From Deinandra increscens subsp. villosa (lineage: Eukaryota; Streptophyta; Magnoliopsida; Asterales; Asteraceae): DNA of 64,000 bases. The translations under genes were made by a program, and so were the position numbers. This document shows positions 56,114-64,000 of this stretch, one piece after another. Numbering within the stretch: the stretch's first letter is position 1; every line of letters starts with the position of its first letter. Location: NCBI GenBank assembly GCA_039602395.1, contig JBCNJP010000003.1, positions 71,769,917 through 71,833,916 of the forward strand, written 5' to 3'. Below the pieces are notes generated by a model. It was not told where the DNA came from and made no database searches. It saw only the letters and a program-made list of their open reading frames with translations.

Positions 56114-58827
56114 TGTCACACCCCCAAATAACCACTAACGGAGTTTGTACCGTTAAGGGGTGGGAGCAAACCAGGACCACAACCATTAGTTACAAATACT
56201 AAACGGATCAGAGTAAAGTCCAAATCTTCATAATAAAAACAGTTTAAGGGTACGCAGCGGAATAAAACATAAGTATCTTAGCACTAACCACGTGCTTTAA
56301 TTACAGAACATAAATAGTTGTTTAATTCCCAAATTAAGTTTAAAATAAAGTTAAGTAACTTCAAGCGCCATGCCAACCTCCAGTGGATACTCCTCAACGA
56401 TCTGCAAAAGTGAAAACCACACAAGTGTCAACCTAACGGTTGGTGAGTTCACGGTGGGCATGTCATGCATTGGCCCGGTCTCATAAGCGTATGTATCAAC
56501 ATATAATAAGTATTAGTTTTGCAAACATTTCCAAGTGTTGAATTATCGAATATGCACTAGTTGAGTAAAAGTTAAAGCGGTCAACCGATATCGCGGGTAG
56601 CTAATCCGGTTTCCATGCACTAAGGAAGTTCGTACCAGGGCTGAAAGCTGACGTATCAGAGTTCGGCACTTGCCGATGGTGTGTGCCTCCAGTTGTGTTC
56701 CTCTTGGGACCCACAACTAAAACAGGCTGATATTGAACTCCGTTCGGCCTCCAACCGGTTGGCTACACATTTGTGTACCGCGGAGCAGGGTTTGTCAAAC
56801 CCTCAGTAGATCTACCCAACATCCCCTCGCTTCTCAGTTCAACGGTACTAAATTGTTGAGGACTTTTCAGTTTTAAGGCATTCTTAGAAATCATGTGATA
56901 TCATTTGGTTTAGACTTTAACCTACACTAGCCATATTAAACTCGTTCATTCTGGATTTCATTTGAAATCCTAAAAAGAGTTTAAGCGTCAAAATGGTTAT
57001 TCTGGATTTTCCTTTGAAATCCCAAATGAGTTCAAGTATTCAATAGTTGGTTGCGGATTTCCTTTGAAATCCCAAGGAAGGACAGTTGCAAGTGCCTCCC
57101 ATAAAACACTCCAACTTCCATAACAGATATCCCATTAGGCGATACCTCGAAATGTCAGCGTTGTTTTCCGTTTAGTAATTTCGTTGTGACCCAAACGGGC
57201 TCACAATTAAGGGTTTGTGAAACTCACCTTAGGTTGCTCGGCTACACTTGCTAATTAATCCAAGTATTGCTTAACGAAGACCTATGAACACGTTTAGGTC
57301 TTAAGTATTAGTTTTGTGTCTAATCTTTAACTTAACGTCACTATGGCCCATAACATAGCACGTTGGAACTACGACTCGACATACCGACACACTACACCGA
57401 TGGTTGATCATAAACAAGGGTTCACATTAATCAGGAATCAAGCATGTTTCATCATAACATTCAAGTAAATTGCACAAGTTTGGGTTTGGGTCTGGTCACA
57501 GTTTCGCTAGTATAGATTCGCTAGGCAGTTTCGCTGTGTGCACGGGCAGCACTTTCGCTAGGCAATACCCGATGACACAGTTTCGCTAGGCTAGTTTCGC
57601 TCGAAACTGTTGGCACAGTTTCGCTAGCCTAGTTTCGCCCGAAACTGGTTTGAACTTTCGTTCAGGGAATTTCGCTCGGTAGTTTCGTTCGGACAGGTCT
57701 GGTTGGTTTACCCGGCGACACTATAGTTTCGCTGTATAGTGTCGCTGGAAGGAGATATACGTAGTTTCGCTACATAATTTCGCCTGATGAAGGCACAGTT
57801 TCGCTAATCGCTAAAAAAACCCGTAAATTTGACTAAAAATCCTTCTAACAGCCTCCGTACTTCATGTAGTTCATTCTCAAGCATACATAATCATTTAGGA
57901 ACATCACAGGAGCATTTTTAACATCATAAACATGCATTTTCATCATCAAATCTTCAAGAACACATTTTACCCAAAATAACCTAATCTAGCATAAATCTTC
58001 AGTATGGATCAGTTTCACACGTAAAGTTGTAGTTTTTATGATAGATCTAGCATTCCTAAGCATTCTTACAGAAGATCTAACGATTCCATGGAGATCTAGG
58101 CATGCTTTATGAAGAAAACACATAGAAAAAGCATAGAAAATGGTCATGGGACTCACGGTTGATCTATGATCGATGGATGATCTTCACAACTCAGAGATGA
58201 TGGCTGGTTCTTGGTGGTTCTTGGGCTGGTCCAGAAATCGTGAGAGATATAGGGAGTGTGTGTGTGTTTTTATGGTGATGCAAATGAAACAAAAATGGTG
58301 ATTAGGGTTTTAGGAGGGTTTAAATACCAAAGGCTTGGTCTTGGGCTTTCATTGGGATTTGGGCCCCAATGATTAGCCAATCATTAGCCCATGATTAGTC
58401 CATCATTAATCACGTATGCATACATTTAATTACTTGCTTAATTACATAATTACACAATTTAGCAATTGTCACATAATTTATCAAATAATTAAATAGTCAT
58501 TCTTTTTAATAATAATCATGCATTTAAATCATATTGCACAGAATTCCACAAAATGAATAAACACATAACACGTATGGACGGGTTCGGTGATCAACCAAAG
58601 GATGTGAACGTATTCGGCCTAGATAAGCATTAGTTACTAAGTTAACACTTATAACGTAACTAACGGAATTGTCTAACGGAAGTTAACCTTGAAATTCTCG
58701 GATGTCACATCATCCCCTTGTAAATGGAATTTTCGTCCCGAATATTATTCTTGCGTTGTAGCGTTCGCGGCCGCAGCCTCAGCTGTCGTCGCTGGGGAAA
58801 GAAAGCAAAAGTTTTAGGGTTGCCACA
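56114..58827 (-). repeat. 3' LTR of a - strand Ty3/gypsy element
   Basis: On the + strand it begins TGTCACACCCCC and ends AGGGTTGCCACA; on the - strand that is TGTGGCAACCC...GGGGTGTGACA. It is preceded on the - strand by purine tract AGGAGGAGGA (58837-58828). It matches the + strand LTR at 59318-61973 over most of its length (2.7 kb each). Both share gtcaacctaacggttggtga, GGGACGAAAATTCCA and dense GTTTCGCT words (57500-57800). 5-mer ATACC precedes the LTR (56109-56113). Confidence 0.8.
57490..57810 (-). repeat. GTTTCGCT/AGCGAAAC motif array in the LTR
   Basis: About 20 copies of TTTCGCT, TTTCGCC or TTCGTTC in 320 bases, often as CAGTTTCGCTAGGC, in one orientation here. The counterpart in the other LTR (60338-60635) shows the same words as GCGAAACT. 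Spacing varies between about 10 and 30 bases. Confidence 0.75.
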
Positions 58828-59060
58828 TCCTCCTCCTGTTAAAGGAATTTTGGTCCCTAAAATTAAATCGTACCTTGAGTTTCCGTGGACGTTTGCCCGA
58901 ACAAGTGAGGATACTTTTTCTTCATTTGATCCTCCCGTTCCCAAGTATATTCAGGTCCACGCTTTGAGTTCCATCGAACTTTGACGATTGGAATTTTGCT
59001 ACGTTTGAGGACTTTCTCCTCGCGTCCCATGATTTCTACCGGTTGCTCAATGAATCACCA
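58828..59060 (-). pseudogene. End of gypsy pol: integrase C-terminus with chromodomain-like tail
   Basis: The - strand reads EQPVEIMGREEKVLKRSKIP, then IVKVRWNSKRGPEYTWERED and QMKKKYPHLFG before the stop and the polypurine tract. This is the typical end of plant chromovirus integrases, with the chromodomain-like VKVRW..GPEYTWE core. The rest of this element's interior is missing: the text breaks at 59060 at a TRIM-like sequence. Confidence 0.85.
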
Positions 59061-59296
59061 TCTGTAACAGCCCAGACCCGTCGCAACCAAGATATTGTCC
59101 GCTTTGGCAGCCGGCATGCCCTCAGGCATCCGCCCCTCACGGTTTTTAAAACGCGTCTTGGTGGGGGAGGTATCCACACCCTTATAAAGGCATGCTTAGT
59201 TCCCATCCCCACCAATGTGGGATGTTACAATCCTCCCCCCTTAGGGGATCAGCGTCCTCGCTGGCACACTGGCCGACGACCGGCTCTGATACCAAT
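59061..59296 (-). mobile_element. TRIM-like fragment: one LTR plus interior up to a primer site
   Basis: 59061-59228 has LTR ends TGTAACAGCCC...GTGGGATGTTACA, contains ttataaagg, and closely resembles a short terminal-repeat-in-miniature element widespread in plants (AACGCGTCTTGG, CCACACCCTTATAAAGG). The interior ATCCTCCCCCCTTAGGGGAT and CAGCGTCCTCGCTGGCACAC follows, ending in GGCTCTGATACCA (59282-59294), the complement of the initiator tRNA-Met primer site. The second TRIM LTR, expected next, is replaced by the end of a gypsy LTR. Confidence 0.65.
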
Positions 59297-59317
59297 CGGT
59301 CACACCCCCAAATAACC
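59297..59317 (-). repeat. Terminal piece of a gypsy 5' LTR
   Basis: TCACACCCCCAAATAACC (59300-59317) equals the first bases of the LTR at 56114 (+ view). With the primer site on its left it marks the 3' terminus of a 5' LTR of a - strand element. It is cut after 18 bases by the + strand element starting at 59318; the remainder should lie beyond the right edge. Predicted target duplication: TAACC. Confidence 0.65.
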
Positions 59318-61973
59318 TGTGACAACCCTAAAACTTTTTTGCTTTCTTTCCCCAACGACGACAGCAACGACGACAGCTGATGCTGCGAACGCTACGACAC
59401 AAGAATAATTTTCGGGACGAAAATTCCAATTTCAGGGGAATGATGTGACACCCGAGAATTTCAAGGTTAACTTCCGTTAGACAAGTCCGTTAGTTACGAT
59501 TATAAGTGTTAACTTAGTAACCAATGCTTAACTAGGCCGAATACGTCCACGTCCTTTGGTTGATCACCGAACCCGCCCATATGCGTTATGTGCTCATTTA
59601 TTGATGTCATTATGTGCAATGTGATTTAAATGCATGATTTAATATTGTGAATAGCACGATTAATTGTAAATACTTGATTATGTGAAAATTGACCTATTTT
59701 GGTAGCCAGCGAAACTAACGGGCGAAACTATAGTGTCGCCCGGTAGCCAGCTAAGCTACCCGTTAACTCGTGACCAGAGCTAGTTTCGCCTGGCCAGCGA
59801 AACTGCCAGCGAAACTAGCCTCTGATATAAATAAACTTAATAAACCCTAGTAGCCTCATTTGCCTCATTTCACAACAAACACACACACACACACTCTTTT
59901 CTCCTGGAGATTCTGGTCAGTCGAGGTTCACACCGGGTTGTCGAGATCTCAGCCCCAAACCATCATCTACCAAGCTAGGAGATCGAACCGTGAGTCCCAA
60001 AAACCTCCATTTTGTGTTTTATATGTGTTTTTCTTAAAAAGCATGACCAAACCTTCATGATATTGCTTGATCTTCTGTAAATATGCTTTAGGATGCTAGA
60101 TCTATCATAAAGTTGATGACTTTACGTTTAGAATCCAACCATGTTAGGGATCTAGATCATTTTGGTCATTTTAGGGTTTTGAACTTATTTTGGTGATTTG
60201 ATGATGAAACTGCATGTTAAACGTGTTAAAGTTGCTTGATTTATGTTGGTAAATGCCTATGTATGCTAAATAATGAATTGCATGTAAGATCAGAAGCCGT
60301 TAGGTTGATTTTTAGGCAAATCCGTATGTTTTTCGCGACCAGCGAAACTGAGTGTTCTCTGGGCGAAACTATGTGGCGAATTTAGGCCTTCATTCAGCGA
60401 CACTGCCGAGCGAAACTATAGTGTCGCTAGCGAAACTGACCAGACCTGCTCGAACGAAACTACCGAGCGAAATACCTGAACGAAAGTTCAAAGTTTCCCT
60501 GCGAAACTAGGCTAGCGAAACTGCGTCAGCAGTTTCGGGCGAAACTAGCCTAGCGAAACTGTGTCACCGGGCATTGCCTAGCGAAAGTGCTGCCCGTGCA
60601 CCTAGCGAAACTGCCTAGCGAAACTGTGCTAGCGAAACTAAGACCTGACCTAAAAACCAAACTTGTGAAATTTGCTTAAGTGGTATGCCATGACTTACAT
60701 GATTATGCCATGATGAAACATGCTTGATATCTGATTTATATGAACCCTTGTTGATGATCAACCATTGGTGTCGTGTGTCGGTATGTCGAGTCATAGTTGC
60801 AACGTGCTATGTTATGGGCCATAGTGACGTTAAGTAAAGATTAGACACGAAACTAATACTTAAGACCTAAACGTGTTCATAGGTCTTCGTTAAACAACAA
60901 TAATTTGGATTACTTGAAGTGTAGCAGTGCAACCAAAGGTGAGTGTCACTAACTTGTTTACCGTGAGCCTGTTTGGGCCACACCGAATAACTTAACGAAA
61001 AACAATGCTGAATAAACTCTAGAGTGCTAGGCACCTACTAATGAACAAGAGAACTCGGGAATGCTCGGCACCCACTTGATGAACTGAAGTGTTTTATGGG
61101 AAACACTTGTGGACTAAAACAAACTATTTTTGAAACAAAACTGAAAACGTTTTAATATGGCTAGTGTAGGTTAAAGTCTGAACCATATGATATCACATGT
61201 TTTCTAAGGATGCCTTATAACTTAAAAGTCCTCAACTAAAATTGTACCATTAATTGTAAAGCGAGGGGATGTTGGGTAGATCTACTGGAGTTTGACAAAC
61301 TCCGCCCCGTGGCACGGGGAGTGCACGGAGGAACAATATCAGCCTATTTGACCGTAGTCCCGGGGAGGACACGGGGGAGGCAAAAACCGCGATGACGTAG
61401 GTCCGCACCGTACGGGATGGCTCGGCCCCCACAAAATAAGTCAGCTTTGGTACAAACTTCCTTAGAGCATGGAACAACGGATTAGCTACCCGCGATATCG
61501 GTTGAGTCCTTTAACTTTACGGAACTAGTACATACCCGATGACGTAGGTCACGGACAAACCATTTATAAACTGAGATTTAATTACGAGCATTGCTTTTCA
61601 CAAATAAATATTTTGTAAGTACATCTTGACACGAATCATGATTATGAGACCGGGCCAATGCATGACAAGCCCACTGTGAACTCACCAACCGTTAGGTTGA
61701 CACTTGCGTGGTTTAAACTTTTGCAGATCGCTAAGGAGTATCCGCTGGAGGTTGGCATGGCACGAGAAGATATTTATTTCTGTTTAAACTAAACTTGGGA
61801 ATTTTAAAACATTGTTTATGTAAAGCACGTGGTTAGTGCTAAGACTCTGATTTATAACTTGTGTTTGAACTAACCCTGATTCGTTTAGTATATGTAACTA
61901 TGGTTGTGGATCCTGGTCTAGTCGCACCCCTCGACGGTATAAACTCCGTTAGTGGTAAATTGGGGGTGTGACA
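59318..61973 (+). repeat. 5' LTR of a + strand Ty3/gypsy element
   Basis: Starts TGTGACAACCC and ends GGGGGTGTGACA, followed by a primer site. TATA box gatataaataaac (59824-59836). GCGAAACT-type motif clusters at 59705-59820 and 60338-60635. 61240-61480 is GC-richer. It matches the inverted LTR at 56114-58827. Confidence 0.85.
60338..60635 (+). repeat. GCGAAACT motif array in the + strand LTR
   Basis: More than 15 copies of GCGAAACT/GCGAAAGT, frequently CTAGCGAAACTG, in 300 bases. It is the mirror counterpart of 57490-57810. It lies downstream of the TATA box, hence probably in transcribed R/U5 sequence. Confidence 0.75.
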
Positions 61974-61976
61974 GAT

Positions 61977-61989
61977 TGGTATCAGAGCC
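61977..61989 (+). other. Primer binding site of the + strand gypsy element
   Basis: TGGTATCAGAGCC, three bases after the LTR end; initiator tRNA-Met type. Confidence 0.92.
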
Positions 61990-62532
61990 ATAAGTTGCAG
62001 AGAACTGGAATCATTTTTGAAAACGATTTGGAAACTGCAACTTGAAAACCTTGGTTACAAAACGAACAAACAAATTCCCAAAGACAAAATTTTTACGTGC
62101 CAACCTGGGATACTCGCTCTGCTGTGTAAGGAAAGGCTTAATACGTATGTATATGTATATATATATATAAATATATATGTATAGACCGTGTCTAAGTAGT
62201 CTAACGGAAGACCTTAGGAAATTTTCACACACGAATACGAAATGCGACCGCGAATACGCACACTACTCTGGGGAAAGCGACAACGAAACGATGCTACACG
62301 CTACGTCCCGATTTCTACTACGACGACTACGCCGACGGTGACTTTATTGGGAAAGCCGACTTTCGACGATAGCTACCTACGACTTTCGACGTTCCTCGAC
62401 GACGCCTCCATTATGCACAAAATTTTTCTGGACTAATAGTGGGATAACGGGAAAATGGTTAATATACATATTATGGGATATGTATAAGGTATAATTATGA
62501 CTGAACATTGGCTACTTTAACTGTTCAGCAAG
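61990..62532 (+). other. Leader of the + strand gypsy element
   Basis: Non-coding leader with a short TA-rich run (62147-62180) and a CGAC/ACGAC-rich stretch (62235-62405). No long reading frame; a role in packaging is possible but not shown. Confidence 0.6.
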
Positions 62533-63915
62533 ATGTCTGGAAGAGGAAACGGAAGAGGCAACATAAACATGACGCCTGCACAGCTGCAAGCGATGATTAA
62601 TGAACATGTGCAAGCCGCGGTGGCAGCCGTCCAAGCTGCATACGCCGCACAGGGTAACTATTATGCCGGTTAAGGCACAAAGCAATTATATCTTGACCTG
62701 TTTAATTTTAAAATCCGAACTATTTATGCATCAGGAAACCACCATCACTACACGTTCAAGTCCTTCATGGACTGTAAGCCGATGACATTTTCCGGCGAAG
62801 AAGGAGCTGTAGGACTCCTCAGGTGGATTGAGAAGTCCGAAAAGGTTTTCTCCATGTGTAACTGCCCAGCTGAAAGCAAGGTGAAGTTTGCTACTGGTAC
62901 CTTCGAAGGAGCTGCACTCTCCTGGTGGAACGCTGAAATTCAGATGGTTGGGCTAGACGCGGCTAATAACATGCAGTGGGCAGCGTTTAAGGAGCTGATC
63001 ATGGAAGAATACTGTCCACGTGACCAAGTCAAGAAGCTTGAGGGTGAATTCCTGAATTTGAAGATGTCTGGGTCTGAAATCGAACAGTACACTGCACGAT
63101 ATCATGAGTATGAGGTCCTATGCCCCACAATGGTCGATGCTGAGTTCAAACGCATTGAGCGTTATCTGGAAGGCCTCGCGCCTCAAATCAAAGGATTGGT
63201 GACTGCCAGCAACCCTGCGAACGTGCAACAAGCCATCCGTTTGGCTCACAAGCTCACTGATCAGGAGGTTGAGAAAGGTACACTTCCTGCAAGAGTCACT
63301 GAAAAGACTGCCTTGAGTGGCAAGAGAAAGGCTGATGATGAAGCTCCTGAAAACTCGATGAATGTTCAGAGTGTTGGAAACAGCACTGGGAGGTCTTATA
63401 ACTCCCAAGGTCAAAGCAAGAGGTCCGGGAATAACAGTGGCAACTACCGCCAGGGCGGAAATGGTCAGAGCAACTACAAGGGTAACCTACCCATGTGCAA
63501 CAAATGCGGGAAACATCATGCTGGGATTTGCAGAAAGAGTCTGAGCTGTGAAAGGTGTGGTAAGGGAGGCCACGAAGCGAAGGACTGTTGGGCAATTTTA
63601 CCCGAGCAGCAAAACCGCCCCAGGAGGAACAACAACAATCATGGAAACAACAACTATGGGAACAATCGGGGTAATGGGAACAACAACGGTCAGAACCAGA
63701 ACAACAACAATGGGGGAGCCCGTGGCTGCTTTGAGTGTGGTGCTCAAGGTCACATTAAAAGAGACTGCCCTCAGCTGAGAAGACAAGGGAACGGAAATCA
63801 GGGAAATAACGGTGGGAATGGTAACGGTGGAGGTAATGGTAATGGGAATGGCAACGGAAATGGTAATAACGGGAATGGTGGAAATGGTAGAGGTCGAGCT
63901 TTCGTCATGGGCTAG
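62533..63915 (+). CDS. gag: Ty3/gypsy Gag, possibly with an 81-base intron
   Basis: It starts MSGRGNGRGN (62533) and, after QAAYAAQ, meets a stop unless 62654-62734 is removed. That segment has GT..AG ends, and its removal joins AAQG to NHHHYTFKSFMDCKP in frame. The main part (62767-63915) has the retrotransposon gag domain (FSGEEGAVGLLRWIEKSEKV, FEGAALSWWNAEIQ, YCPRDQVKKLEGEFLNLKMS). Three Cys/His zinc-knuckle-like motifs follow: CNKCGKHHAGIC (63496), CERCGKGGHEAKDC (63547) and CFECGAQGHIKRDC (63727). A Gly/Asn-rich tail ends RGRAFVMG at a TAG stop (63913-63915). The reading is otherwise intact, unlike the older gypsy gag at 5671-8654. Confidence 0.85.
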
Positions 63916-64000
63916 GGTGAAGCTCGCAATGACGCCAACGTGATTAATGGTAAATTTATTTTGAACGGTTTCTTTGCTACTGTTTTATTTGATTCTGGTG
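63916..64000 (+). CDS. Start of gypsy Pol: aspartic protease, cut by the window edge
   Basis: After the TAG the same frame continues GEARNDANVINGKFILNGFF, then ATVLFDSG, where DSG is the active-site triplet of the retrotransposon aspartic protease. In relatives the frame passes through this place without a stop. The TAG is thus either a nonsense mutation or a read-through site between Gag and Pol. The rest of Pol lies beyond 64000. Confidence 0.75.

Noticed and set aside
59318..59440. Reading 59318-59440 as interior sequence with the LTR starting at TGATGTGACACCC (59441)
   Set aside because: Both gypsy LTRs here and the older ones begin TGTGACAACCC or TGTGGCAACCC, and a purine tract precedes that start in the - strand element, so the boundary is at 59318 and 58827.

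Overview
The window looks like intergenic heterochromatin from a flowering plant. No intact host gene was found; almost every base can be assigned to transposable elements or their decay products. The retroelement proteins (long coiled-coil Copia Gag, Ty3/gypsy Gag with Gly/Asn-rich tails, a SIRE-like accessory ORF) resemble those I know from Asteraceae. That placement is an inference from memory and was not tested by search.

Layout. The left edge to 1973 is the 3' end of a + strand SIRE/Maximus-like Copia element. It lies in the integrase of one large, decayed Ty3/gypsy chromovirus-type element on the - strand, which runs from 31835 leftwards beyond the window: 5' LTR 31835-9757, PBS 9754-9741, gag, protease, RT, RNase H, integrase down to 1974. 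That element has taken further insertions: a 1.2-kb non-coding unit with a 5-bp target duplication (2640-3833), an LTR holding a 500-N gap (8720-9604), a degenerate Copia element (12978-18070), a string of five foldback elements joined by (TA)n (18653-20672) and what looks like a solo LTR of a related family (20826-30859). The solo LTR is itself split by a young, complete, gag-only LTR retrotransposon (23407-29519).

31836-42440 holds SINE and LINE remnants, a U6 snRNA fragment, small MITEs and a complete 4.3-kb CACTA element (36275-40554). The CACTA element carries antisense exons of host genes: the first coding exon of actin, a TBC/RabGAP exon and one unidentified exon. 42447-55434 is a 13-kb Mutator-like element (MULE) between (TA)n tracts. 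It has two convergent genes: a decayed Ulp1-type cysteine protease gene (+) and a six-exon FAR1/MULE transposase gene (-) that is intact except for one stop codon.

55967-64000 is a younger Ty3/gypsy pile-up: a - strand element reduced to its LTR and about 450 bp of interior, whose 5' LTR was hit by a + strand element (LTR 59318-61973, PBS, gag). The latter runs off the right edge in its protease domain.

The most unusual structure is in the 3' non-coding part of the gag-only element. Three consecutive stem-loops (28162-28401) have unrelated but self-complementary arms around a conserved core with GNRA-type tetraloops, a covariation pattern that suggests selected RNA structure. The same element has a leader packed with TTCGG motifs. 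Together these make it a candidate for an undescribed RNA packaging or mobilisation system of a non-autonomous retrotransposon.
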